This document shows positions 32,662 to 42,001 of a stretch of 52,886 nucleotides of DNA, in pieces; position 1 is the first letter of the stretch, and each line of letters starts with the position of its first letter. The stretch lies in contig CANTCS010000008.1 of NCBI GenBank assembly GCA_947652375.1, forward strand, positions 1 through 52,886, in the 5' to 3' direction. The notes below the pieces were generated by a model. That model worked only from the letters and a program-made list of their open reading frames with translations, was not told the DNA's origin and did not search any database. This stretch comes from an uncultured Mollicutes bacterium. GTDB taxonomy: Bacteria; Bacillota_I; Bacilli_A; RF39; UBA660. A program made the translations under genes and the position numbers.

Positions 32662-33563
32662 TACTCAGCACCTACATTCTCATTATAATATTTTTCCCCT
32701 TTTAGCAAGAAATATGTATTAATTATTAAAACTCCATGCATTAATAATTGAATATACCATCTTTCAAGTAAAATTAAATAAGTTTCTCTACCTAATAAAT
32801 ATTGCACAAGCATTACCATTAAATAAAGCATAATACCAAATTGTAAAAATGATTTATGAAATGAAGCTCTCTCAATTCTATCACGATATACGCTTTCAAC
32901 TAACATATCAATATCTAATTGCATATTTTCAAGTGAATCAGCAGAATTTTGCGCACCCTCTTTTGTAATTTGTAAAAACAATTGATGCATATTTTTAACT
33001 ATATAATAAGGATATAATTTACTCATATATTCTAATGCTTCATCTATTGTACCATTATCATAACCCATGTTTATCATTTGATTAACATCACTTAATACTG
33101 GATCTTCCAAAACGCCAGAATCTCTTACTCCCTCTAATGCTTTTACAAAAGATTGCGTTGTTGCAAATTCCATTATTGTATTTGAAGTATATACTTGCAC
33201 TTGCTCAAATAAAAATTCTGAATAAGTCTTTTTACATCTTAAGTAAGAAAGATATGGCACAAAAGATACAGCAGCTAGAGCATAAATTATACTAATTATT
33301 AAATTATAAAAATACAAATATGTTACAACAGCAGCAAATCCCGCAAATAAAGCTATTTGAAGAGTATATTGTCTCATTGTATATTCTTGACCTAATTGCT
33401 TAGTCTTTTCTCTAACTACTTTAAATGAATATGGAGCAAATCTATCATACATATTTTGAACTTGTCCAATTACATATTTCCCAACATTCTGCCCCTTGTA
33501 ATTTCTATATATAAAAATACCAACTACAATAACTATTATTATTATTAATTCTGTAAAATACAT
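32661..33563 (-). CDS. tadB: TadB-like inner-membrane platform protein, 300 aa
   Basis: Membrane helices near ~3-19, ~72-108 and ~245-290 flank a GspF-like helical domain (FVKALEGVRDSGVLEDPVLS; MNQLFLQITKEG-like repeats). The adjacency of TadA, TadB and TadC in this order is the core of Tad/Flp pilus loci. It lies 14 bases after the TadA stop. Confidence 0.85.
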   Translation of the reverse strand: MYFTELIIIIVIVVGIFIYRNYKGQNVGKYVIGQVQNMYDRFAPYSFKVVREKTKQLGQEYTMRQYTLQIALFAGFAAVVTYLYFYNLIISIIYALAAVSFVPYLSYLRCKKTYSEFLFEQVQVYTSNTIMEFATTQSFVKALEGVRDSGVLEDPVLSDVNQMINMGYDNGTIDEALEYMSKLYPYYIVKNMHQLFLQITKEGAQNSADSLENMQLDIDMLVESVYRDRIERASFHKSFLQFGIMLYLMVMLVQYLLGRETYLILLERWYIQLLMHGVLIINTYFLLKGEKYYNENVGAE

Positions 33564-33577
33564 AACTACAACACCTC

Positions 33578-35122
33578 CTATTCATCTAACTTAGTTACAT
33601 TTGGAACTTGTTTTCCTACAACCATATTTTCTTTAGCAACCACAGTTTGTGGTACAACTGATTGAACTGCCGGAATAGCAGCTAATTGAACATTATTAGT
33701 TCCAGTCTGCATAGTTGGTATACTTTGTGCTTGTTGATTAACAATAGTTGGCTGTACATTATTCGCTTTTGCAGTAGGAACAGCTACTGGTTGTACAGAA
33801 GCAACTTGCGTTCCTAAAGAAGAAGTAGCTTGATTATTATTTGTTTGAACTACTGTAGGTTGAACATTTGAAACATTAGGAACACTATTATTCACAACTG
33901 GTGCAGAAACTACTTGTTTGCCTTGTGTTGCCACAATTGGTTTTTGTACCCCAGTTACAGGAGTAGTATTACTTGTTTGCGTAACTATGTCTTTATTATT
34001 ATTTTCAACATTTGTAGAAGAACTCTCACTATCTTCTTCATTAGAAGAATTTACTAAAGGTAAATCTTTAGGTAAATCTTTAATAATTTCACTTACATCA
34101 ATATTTTGATTTTCAAGATATTCAACTAAATGATCACTTGGTCGACACATTATAGGTTTACCAAATATCTTTTGATAAATAATTCTTGATTTCGGTTCAT
34201 TATTATCATCTACATAAAATTCACATACTTCATCAAGCTCTCGATGAAATTTCCCATATTCTTTACTGTAAAATGCTTTAATATGCACACCTAATTGAAT
34301 ATATCTATAAATTGTTGTAAGAAATTGATGAACATCCAAATCTGTTTCCATTAAAGAATATAAACGATATGGTATAGCCGATGCTTTATCAGCATGAATT
34401 GTAGATAAAATATTATGTCCTGAAGAAATAGAATTACGTACTGCTGAAACTGCCTCAGCACTACGAACTTCGGATAATAAAATCCATTTAGGATTTTGAC
34501 GCATACAAGTAACTAAAACATCAGAATAACTTGCTACATTATTAGTTTTCATAGCAACAATATCTCTTTGAGGAAATATCTTATCTAAATGAAGTTCCAA
34601 AGTATCTTCTATAGTAATAATTTTTTCATTAGTTTTAGTATGACTAGCCAAATATTTAACAAACTCAGTCTTACCAGAACCAGTCTCTCCAGCAACCATT
34701 ATATTACAATGACCTTCAACACACTTTATTAAAAAATCATGAATTGCTGGTGTAAAATAATCCTCTTCAATTAACTTTTCTTTTTCAAGTCTTATCTTGG
34801 CCGGAGTTTTACGTATTACAAGGGCTATTCCATTTGTAGCTATTGACTCATGTACAAAGTTCATACGTAATTCTGCACTTTCTGCATCAAGAAAAGGTTT
34901 TGCATTATTAAATGTTGTACCCATAACATTTGAACATTGAAAAGCTAATTTTTCTACAAAGTCTGGAGTAGCACCTTCTACTTCTACTCTTAAAGAACCT
35001 TGAGTCAATGAACGTATCCATATTTGTCCATTATTATCATATGAAATATCGGTAATATCATCATTATCTAATAACGAACGAAAGGGTCCAAAATCTAATT
35101 TGTCAAAAATACTTCCATTCAT
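33578..35122 (-). CDS. tadA: TadA/CpaF-type secretion ATPase with disordered tail, 514 aa
   Basis: Powers pilus assembly. N-terminal domain to ~120, then Walker A GETGSGKT (145-152), Asp box region ITIEDTLELH, Walker B LLSEVR (215-220) and the His box SGHNILSTIHAD (~235-246). The family normally ends near residue 350. Here ~155 extra residues rich in Val, Gln, Thr, Pro, Asn and Ser follow (e.g. TTPVTGVQKPIVATQ), almost without charge until the end. The tail looks disordered and may bind a partner. It is present within a single intact frame. Confidence 0.9.
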   Translation of the reverse strand: MNGSIFDKLDFGPFRSLLDNDDITDISYDNNGQIWIRSLTQGSLRVEVEGATPDFVEKLAFQCSNVMGTTFNNAKPFLDAESAELRMNFVHESIATNGIALVIRKTPAKIRLEKEKLIEEDYFTPAIHDFLIKCVEGHCNIMVAGETGSGKTEFVKYLASHTKTNEKIITIEDTLELHLDKIFPQRDIVAMKTNNVASYSDVLVTCMRQNPKWILLSEVRSAEAVSAVRNSISSGHNILSTIHADKASAIPYRLYSLMETDLDVHQFLTTIYRYIQLGVHIKAFYSKEYGKFHRELDEVCEFYVDDNNEPKSRIIYQKIFGKPIMCRPSDHLVEYLENQNIDVSEIIKDLPKDLPLVNSSNEEDSESSSTNVENNNKDIVTQTSNTTPVTGVQKPIVATQGKQVVSAPVVNNSVPNVSNVQPTVVQTNNNQATSSLGTQVASVQPVAVPTAKANNVQPTIVNQQAQSIPTMQTGTNNVQLAAIPAVQSVVPQTVVAKENMVVGKQVPNVTKLDE

Positions 35123-35168
35123 TTAACTCACACCCTTTTTTATTCTTTGTTCTTTATTCTTCTTTTTA

Positions 35169-35978
35169 TTATTGATCCATTACAGTATGTAAATTAATCC
35201 ATTCTTTTAATTGATCACTACTAATTTCTAAATCTGCAGGTTCATCTTTTAAACTTTCATTAGTTGGAACAATGTTTAATGAAGTTTCATAAGTTCTCAT
35301 ATATTCTGCTTTTTTAAGTAAAATATAATATTCCTCAGGAACTGCAAAAACTATCATTGCTGGCTTTCTATTCTCATCAATATTCTGAAATACTGGATTT
35401 CCTTCTCCATCTTTGACTGCTAATACTTTAATATTAGACATTAATTTACCTAACATTATTTTATCTGCATCTGCAGTTAATGCACCTGGATTACTTTCAT
35501 CTATTCTATTGACTGCTTTTAAATATATATCGATATAATTACCTGGATAAACTGAATTACCGTATGTACTTTCAGTATTTACAGATAAATTATATAAAAC
35601 ATGTCCTTTAGGATAATCTAAAATTATATTAGCAGGTAGCTGTTCTTTTTCAACAACTGCTCTTCTATAAAATAAACTCCCCTCAGGTATTACCGTATCA
35701 GCTGCTGCATACTTATCAATAATATCTCCTTTATTTATTAAAACATCTCCTGATATCATTGATGGTGGAACTTCTCTTGTTGCTATCATATTTTCGGTAA
35801 TTTGCGTTCCTGAATTAATTTGCTCTGCTGCATATGGTACAATCTGAGGATTTACTGCCTTATTAATTCTCCAAGTATATGCAACATATAAAACTACAAT
35901 TGCAAGAATAACACCAATTACTGTAACAGTGTTCTTATTTTGTAAAAACTTTTTTATTCCTAAAGTTAAATTTCCCAT
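35169..35978 (-). CDS. cpaB: CpaB/RcpC-like SAF-domain protein, 269 aa
   Basis: An N-terminal membrane helix (~17-36) is followed by an SAF domain (~45-110: AEQINSGTQITENMIATREV, SLFYRRAVVEKEQ) and the RcpC/CpaB C-terminal part (NIDIYLKAVNRID-like; MIVFAVPEEYYILLKKAEY). In diderms CpaB supports the outer-membrane secretin. No secretin is present, so in this monoderm setting it may steer the pilus through the wall by binding peptidoglycan or glycans. Confidence 0.82.
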   Translation of the reverse strand: MGNLTLGIKKFLQNKNTVTVIGVILAIVVLYVAYTWRINKAVNPQIVPYAAEQINSGTQITENMIATREVPPSMISGDVLINKGDIIDKYAAADTVIPEGSLFYRRAVVEKEQLPANIILDYPKGHVLYNLSVNTESTYGNSVYPGNYIDIYLKAVNRIDESNPGALTADADKIMLGKLMSNIKVLAVKDGEGNPVFQNIDENRKPAMIVFAVPEEYYILLKKAEYMRTYETSLNIVPTNESLKDEPADLEISSDQLKEWINLHTVMDQ

Positions 35979-35999
35979 TTTTACCCTCTCTTTCTATTT

Positions 36000-36506
36000 C
36001 TAACTCTTTGATAAATCCTTACATAAATAAGAATCTTTATTTGTAAGGCCTTCTTCTATAGCTGGATCAGAAATATATTTTTCTTCTAAAATAGCATCAT
36101 AATTTGTCGTAATAGTAGCAGCTTGATTATCCTCTTTTGTATTACCACTAGAATCAGTTTTCTTAGCTTTAAAACTAAGTACAGTTAATGAATCAACTTT
36201 AACACTTACTTTCGGTGGTACTTCATTAATATCATAAAATCCAATTTTATAATCTCTTGTTGTATCAACACTATCAGCAAATCGATAAAGAAAGCTCTCA
36301 ACGAACTTTTCTTTATCAATTCGATATAAACCACAAGTTCTTAAATAAGATTTATCAATAGCATCAACCATTGCTGCATCTGTTGTTTCTTTCACTAGAT
36401 AATAATCTAGTTCTCCACCAGTTGAATAATTACTTAATACATTAATTAATAATAAGGATATTAAACTAAGTAAGATTATTCCAACTGTTAACATTGCTTT
36501 ATTCAT
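36000..36506 (-). CDS. Membrane-anchored pseudopilin-like protein, 168 aa
   Basis: One N-terminal membrane helix (~4-24: MLTVGIILLSLISLLLINVL) and an outer domain of ~140 residues with two Cys (RTCGLY, YLCKDL). It resembles TadE/TadG-type minor subunits in plan, but I do not recognise a family. It sits between the cysteine-rich surface protein and cpaB in the same operon. Confidence 0.6.
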   Translation of the reverse strand: MNKAMLTVGIILLSLISLLLINVLSNYSTGGELDYYLVKETTDAAMVDAIDKSYLRTCGLYRIDKEKFVESFLYRFADSVDTTRDYKIGFYDINEVPPKVSVKVDSLTVLSFKAKKTDSSGNTKEDNQAATITTNYDAILEEKYISDPAIEEGLTNKDSYLCKDLSKS

Positions 36507-36524
36507 ATCTGACTATCACTCCCA

Positions 36525-39374
36525 TCAATTATCATACTCACAAATTTGATTATAATAACTTTTCATATTATTACAATTCAAAACAGGTCCATTAGGAATA
36601 AGATTATTTCCTGCTAAATTTCTAATCGCACTACTCTTATAATGAACAACACCATTAACCGTTTCAAACGAACCTTTAAAATCAGTATATTTTTTAGAAC
36701 TACTAGATGATCTAACTTCCTGTTTCATATTATTTAAAGTATCTCTTGACAAATTAAATTCATAATCTAAATTATCTTTACTATAAACTTTATAACCTAA
36801 AGATTGAATTTTAGAAATATAATTATTAGGTTTGCTGAAGTAAGTATTATTTCTATCTTGTGTTATAGTTGCATATTGAGACCAGTTAAATCCCGGAGTT
36901 CTACCAGTTTTAGAAGAACTGTTCAAAGTTGATCCATCAGTTGCAGGGAATAAATTAGTCAAATCAACAGGTCGAATACGATAATTCGTATCTGCACCAC
37001 TAGACCCTGGATTATTTGGTATACAAACATCTTCACCAGATTTTGTAGTAGTTTTTGGAACATTTGCAGGATTATTATTCAATGCGTAGAAACATTCTAT
37101 ATTAATATTCCATCCGAAGAATCCGAATTTTCTTGTTTTTGCTTTTATATTCCAATCTTCAATATCAGATTCTTTGATACTAGTAGTTTTAGTAATTGAA
37201 TTTCCATATTTATCACATTTTATTTTATATGAAGATTCTGTAGTCGAATTAGGTGCTTTTAACTTTTTATTATAGTAATAATTCCACCACTTTTCATTAA
37301 CATTTAAAGCATCTAATGGAATACAAAATTTATCTTGCATTTTTTGCCATGATTTATCTGTCTTATGAACATATGTAATTTCTCCTGTTTTATTATGAAT
37401 CCATGTTCCTGGGAAACTCCATTCTGCTTGATACCATCTTTGATCTTTTTTATCTCTATAGCATCCATTAACATTATTTTCTAATAATGTTGTATCTTTG
37501 TTCTTCAATGTATTACTTCCATTGCTATTTAACTTATCTTCTTCTCTTGAATAAGGGAAATTAATTGTTTCTTTTTGTTTCTTTACAGTTTTACCATTTC
37601 TAACATTGTGTTCATAATCAACAGATATAGTAAATGTAGCTGTTGTTGTAGAACAACTTGCTGCTGCACTACATAATTTTTTAGCTTCTTTATAAATATT
37701 TTTATTATTAGTATAATCCTGTTCTGCAAAACCATGATTTATATACTGACCATCTTCACAACCAATCCATCTACAATCATCACTGCATAAACTAGAACTA
37801 ATTACATTTCCTTTTTCATCTCTTATTAAATAAAGATGTCTCCAAAATCCAAACTGATCTAACTGATATTCAGCAAAACTTTTATGTGGATTATTTGCAT
37901 ACCATCGTCCTTGAGAAAGTGCTCCAGCATTTTGCCATCCTATCATACCAGTTTCTTTATTATAAGAATAACATCCTCCAACATTTGCAGGAATAGATAA
38001 ACATTTATTCATCGAGAAATCATCATATTTATGTTGAACAAGTTTATCTAAACTTTTAATTTCTTTTTTCTTAGTAATTTTATTTTTGTTAGCCATTTTC
38101 TCAATTGCATTAATTTGTAAAGCATTATTCATTTTTAATTCTGTCTTTCCATATACTTGAGAATAACATTTATTACTACATTTTTCAGTATATTTTCCAC
38201 CATCACATTGTTTAATACAATTATCAAACTCTTCATTTGGCCCACCTTGAGTACTTACAAAACCAGTACTAGTAGTACAAACAGGAGCTGGATCACAAAC
38301 TTCTAAATCTTTCTTTGGTGGATCTGGTTGTTTTTCTAAACCACAATTAACAATACTTGTAACTTTTACCTTATATTCAAAACATAAACCTGCTTTAGAG
38401 GCAACAGGAGGACCGTATTCAACAATAACAGCTTCCTCACACTTTACTTTACATGAAGTTTGAACAGTTTCTGGATCAGTATCTGGAGTATAATGATAGC
38501 TATATTTAAAAGGTATTTCATAACTACCAGAACCATACATATAACTTTTATTCTCAGGCTTATAATAGTTTTCTCCTTTTAATTCATCCACTGAATAAGT
38601 ACTTTTATAATCACACTTAAAGGTAGGCGTTTCTTTCTCTTTAAGATTAAACTTTCCCCACTTTAATTCATAAGCAGTTTTATTATTTTTATCTTTTCCT
38701 GAATAATATGTTCCATCAAACATACCATCAAAATTAATGGAATTTTTTTTATTTTTTGCCTTTGGTTGTTTTTTTAAAACTTCACTTTTCGCACGACAAA
38801 ACAATTCATCGATTGGCTTACCGGAACCACAGACAATTGGATTTGCTACATCAATCTTCCCTTGATCCCCCTCAAGATCACTCACATCTAAAGGAACTTT
38901 ACTAACAATAGGATCTCCACCTTTTATGTAAGTTAGAGTAAAACGAATAACCCCTTTACCATTACAAAAATCACCATCAACTTCAGCAGCAGTTGACTCT
39001 AATTCAATTTCCATTATCTTTTCATCAGAATAATTTTCCCACATTGCATTAAAACTTAAATTTTTACCAACACCAAGGATTCCCGTAGGTAAATTTTGAG
39101 TATTAGAATTTATACGAATAACTTTAAACTTAATCTTATTTAATTTAGCCTGCAATTTCTTATCATTAGTTTGTGGATTCATTTTAATTACAAATTTTTT
39201 TTCTTTTTTATCTTTCGGTTCAAAAGTTAAACCATATCTTTTTTTAGCATCATTTCCAAGAACTTCTTCACATTTCTTTTTAGCATCTACTCCAAATAAA
39301 GGAACTAGGAAAATACACACTAAAATAAATACCCCTATTATTCTTTTAGGCAGAACCAATTTCTTCATTACCAT
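36525..39374 (-). CDS. Large cysteine-rich secreted surface protein, ~949 aa
   Basis: A signal peptide or signal anchor (RIIGVFILVCIFLVPLFGVDA) begins a chain with dozens of Cys spread along it (CDPAPVC; CIKQCDGGKYTEKCSNKC; CSDDCRWIGC), suggesting disulfide-rich extracellular domains. No LPxTG-like motif or C-terminal membrane helix is present. No domain is recognised. Several ATGs lie in tandem at the start; ATG 39374 is five bases after AAAGG. Its start overlaps the end of the sortase gene by ~29 bases. By size and place it is the best candidate for a pilus-tip adhesin or the displayed cargo. Confidence 0.65.
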   Translation of the reverse strand: MVMKKLVLPKRIIGVFILVCIFLVPLFGVDAKKKCEEVLGNDAKKRYGLTFEPKDKKEKKFVIKMNPQTNDKKLQAKLNKIKFKVIRINSNTQNLPTGILGVGKNLSFNAMWENYSDEKIMEIELESTAAEVDGDFCNGKGVIRFTLTYIKGGDPIVSKVPLDVSDLEGDQGKIDVANPIVCGSGKPIDELFCRAKSEVLKKQPKAKNKKNSINFDGMFDGTYYSGKDKNNKTAYELKWGKFNLKEKETPTFKCDYKSTYSVDELKGENYYKPENKSYMYGSGSYEIPFKYSYHYTPDTDPETVQTSCKVKCEEAVIVEYGPPVASKAGLCFEYKVKVTSIVNCGLEKQPDPPKKDLEVCDPAPVCTTSTGFVSTQGGPNEEFDNCIKQCDGGKYTEKCSNKCYSQVYGKTELKMNNALQINAIEKMANKNKITKKKEIKSLDKLVQHKYDDFSMNKCLSIPANVGGCYSYNKETGMIGWQNAGALSQGRWYANNPHKSFAEYQLDQFGFWRHLYLIRDEKGNVISSSLCSDDCRWIGCEDGQYINHGFAEQDYTNNKNIYKEAKKLCSAAASCSTTTATFTISVDYEHNVRNGKTVKKQKETINFPYSREEDKLNSNGSNTLKNKDTTLLENNVNGCYRDKKDQRWYQAEWSFPGTWIHNKTGEITYVHKTDKSWQKMQDKFCIPLDALNVNEKWWNYYYNKKLKAPNSTTESSYKIKCDKYGNSITKTTSIKESDIEDWNIKAKTRKFGFFGWNINIECFYALNNNPANVPKTTTKSGEDVCIPNNPGSSGADTNYRIRPVDLTNLFPATDGSTLNSSSKTGRTPGFNWSQYATITQDRNNTYFSKPNNYISKIQSLGYKVYSKDNLDYEFNLSRDTLNNMKQEVRSSSSSKKYTDFKGSFETVNGVVHYKSSAIRNLAGNNLIPNGPVLNCNNMKSYYNQICEYDN

Positions 39375-40182
39375 CATCACCTTTCAATACTTCATCAATT
39401 TTTTTATAATTTTTATTCTTATCTATAGAATAATTATTATAATTTTTTTCATTTTCTCTAATTAGTCTACCACTAACAAGAATATCTCTATATGCATCAG
39501 TTCCTAAAAATCTTGTACAAGTTACAATAGAAATTAATTTATCATTTTCATTGACATCTATATCATAATTATAAATACTATTATCTTTTAATAAATCTAA
39601 ATAATTCTTCTTTGCATTTTTACTATATTCACCGTTAGGGAATACATCAATATCAGAAGCATAAATAATACTAACTGAAAATATTTTATAAACATAATCT
39701 TTACCATCAATACTCAACTGAATATATTTATTATCTTGAGCAAAATCGTAATAAATAAAATTCATTAATTCTTCAAAACGTTTAAAATTTTTCGAATTTT
39801 TTTTAGGAGAAGGCCCTAAATTAAAAATATTATGACCAAAAATATTCATTACATTGTGAAGTTTTTTATCTCTATTTAATATCCATCCATAACTTTCAAG
39901 TTCAACAGGATAATTAAAATATTCTTTTTTTCCCATTATAACAGGATAATCTATATTAGTACCTTGAACTTTTAACCATCCTATTGTTTTATACTCCTCA
40001 TTGTCCTTTTTACTTGCCTCTAATATTTTTGATTCCGTTGCTTCTACTTCAAAAATATTTTTTTCCATCATGATAAATTTTTGTAATATTAACATAATTA
40101 ATAAAACAAATAGAAGTATAAATAGAATCGCCAGATATATATAAATTTTCTTAAACTTAACTTTTCTTTTCTTTTTAGTCAT
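39346..40182 (-). CDS. Class B-type sortase, 278 aa
   Basis: One N-terminal membrane helix (~13-36) and a catalytic domain: IDYPVIMGKKEYFNYP region, NIFGHNIF with the catalytic His (~117), ISIVTCTRF with Cys222 and AYRD with Arg232. The Cys-Arg spacing of 10 equals that of S. aureus SrtB. Sortases join proteins to the wall or to pilin subunits through a C-terminal signal. I find no such signal in any operon protein, so the substrate is unclear. Confidence 0.88.
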   Translation of the reverse strand: MTKKKRKVKFKKIYIYLAILFILLFVLLIMLILQKFIMMEKNIFEVEATESKILEASKKDNEEYKTIGWLKVQGTNIDYPVIMGKKEYFNYPVELESYGWILNRDKKLHNVMNIFGHNIFNLGPSPKKNSKNFKRFEELMNFIYYDFAQDNKYIQLSIDGKDYVYKIFSVSIIYASDIDVFPNGEYSKNAKKNYLDLLKDNSIYNYDIDVNENDKLISIVTCTRFLGTDAYRDILVSGRLIRENEKNYNNYSIDKNKNYKKIDEVLKGDDGNEEIGSA

Positions 40183-40199
40183 ACCGCTTACTCCCTCTA

Positions 40200-41993
40200 T
40201 TACTTTATTATATATGGATAATAATAAGTTCCTTCTCCATTAGATATAACTTTATCTTTCTTTAAATATCCAACTAATCTAAATCCATAAGAGTCATGCA
40301 AACCTATTTTTTCATTTAAAGGTACACCTATATCAGTAATTATACCAGCAATTCTCTCACTATTTGAAGAATTTAACAACCAATACGAACGAGACGATTC
40401 TTCCTGTGATTGTGCACTAAACATTTCATACATATTTGGAGCAGAAAGTTTAGCCTTATATTTTTTAGTTTTAATTTCTTTTTCGTAAATGATTTTATCT
40501 TTATAAATCGGAACTTCAATTTCATGATTAACAAAATTACTTGTATCTACATACTCACTTAAATTATTATTAATATAGTAAGCAACACTATCTTTATTTT
40601 CAGGATTATATTTAATAATATCATTGGCATCATAAATTTTTGGACTATCTAATCCATATCCCAAAGTAGAAACAGATATAACTTTAGTAGTTCCATCATC
40701 CATAATATCTATTATTCTCCATAAGACTCCATGATCCTTAATATATTCTCCCGTTCTTCTTTCATTTACTAAACTTTCAACAGCTCCAACATTGATATCT
40801 TCAAAATAATATGGATTTAAAGACGACCCATCACCACCAATTATATCAGTATTGCCTTTCATAATCATCATTGGTCTTACACCATAATTTTCAGAAACAT
40901 CATAAGCTAAGAAACTTTTACCCTGTTCATTCCCAATAAAATATTTTCTTGTTAAATAAGCTTCTTTACTACTTTTTTTATTAGCTACCCAAGACATAGT
41001 AGATGTTTTCATAAAATTCTTATCTCCAGCTTGAGCTTTATTAACCTCAGCTACTGAAGGAATATAAACTTTTTTTGCTTTCGTATAACTATTACATTGT
41101 ACTGTATCTAAAGTACTATCCGAAATATCCATATTACAAAACTTACTTTCAACTAACATTTTCTTTGCTTTGCTATTTAAATGTTTATAATAGTAATCAT
41201 CTAACCATTTATCAATTTTATCATGATTTACATTTGCTATATCCTGATCAGCCACAATAATAACATTATCATCTTCATCTAATCCAAATATTCTAAATAA
41301 CATATTTGAAAGCAATATATAATTATTTTGTGGATCTCCTGTATAGTTAGTTGCATTATTTAAATCTTTTTTTACAACACTCTTTATTTTTTTAACAACC
41401 TTAACTTCTCTAGTCACAACTGTTTTATTACTTAACTTATCAAAAGCTATATATTGAATTTCATAACTTCCAATCTTACTAGTATCAACATTACCTTTAA
41501 TAGTTACATCACTTACTTTTAATTTACCATCATTATTATCAATTACACTCTTAACCCCTGGTTCCTTATATTCCTCATCAATACCTAATGTAATTACATC
41601 TTCTCCATTTAATTTTATATCCGGTCCATCATGATCTATTTTAGAATTTAAAATTCCACAATCTAAATATACATAATATTTATAATCATTATTCTCTCTT
41701 CTGACCTTTACCCAACTATTAGTTATTGAACAACTTTTCTTACTATAAGGAGCATAAAAGTCTTCTTTTAAATAAGCATCATTATATAATTCTTTTAAAG
41801 AAATAGTCTTAACTCTTTCTCCCGTAGGTAACTTATCCTTATTTATTTCAAAATATCTTCTAGCAGCATTCTCTAAACTCTCTTCATTTTTACGAAAAGT
41901 AATCATCGGAGATATCACTATATACCACACAAAGGCTGCTACTAAAGCAACCACTACTAAAATCTTAATATTTCTTATAATCTTCTTTTCCAT
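40200..41993 (-). CDS. Surface protein: pseudopilin-like part, DUF5011-type Ig domain, two DUF6273-like domains, 597 aa
   Basis: One membrane helix (~9-30) then a pseudopilin-like ectodomain (~35-120: ENAARRYFEINKDKLPTGER, SCSITNSW, YLDCG). An Ig-like DUF5011 domain follows (~125-200: ITLGIDEEYKEPGVKS then KIGSYEIQYIAFDKLSNKTV). Residues ~225-395 and ~400-597 are two LWRI-type domains (LFRIFGLDEDDN; VLWRIIDIMDDGT; SYWLLNSSN; GTYYYPYIIK). 17202-18419 has the same plan with one such domain and no Ig module. Confidence 0.72.
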   Translation of the reverse strand: MEKKIIRNIKILVVVALVAAFVWYIVISPMITFRKNEESLENAARRYFEINKDKLPTGERVKTISLKELYNDAYLKEDFYAPYSKKSCSITNSWVKVRRENNDYKYYVYLDCGILNSKIDHDGPDIKLNGEDVITLGIDEEYKEPGVKSVIDNNDGKLKVSDVTIKGNVDTSKIGSYEIQYIAFDKLSNKTVVTREVKVVKKIKSVVKKDLNNATNYTGDPQNNYILLSNMLFRIFGLDEDDNVIIVADQDIANVNHDKIDKWLDDYYYKHLNSKAKKMLVESKFCNMDISDSTLDTVQCNSYTKAKKVYIPSVAEVNKAQAGDKNFMKTSTMSWVANKKSSKEAYLTRKYFIGNEQGKSFLAYDVSENYGVRPMMIMKGNTDIIGGDGSSLNPYYFEDINVGAVESLVNERRTGEYIKDHGVLWRIIDIMDDGTTKVISVSTLGYGLDSPKIYDANDIIKYNPENKDSVAYYINNNLSEYVDTSNFVNHEIEVPIYKDKIIYEKEIKTKKYKAKLSAPNMYEMFSAQSQEESSRSYWLLNSSNSERIAGIITDIGVPLNEKIGLHDSYGFRLVGYLKKDKVISNGEGTYYYPYIIK

Positions 41994-42001
41994 AAAGCCT
42001 C

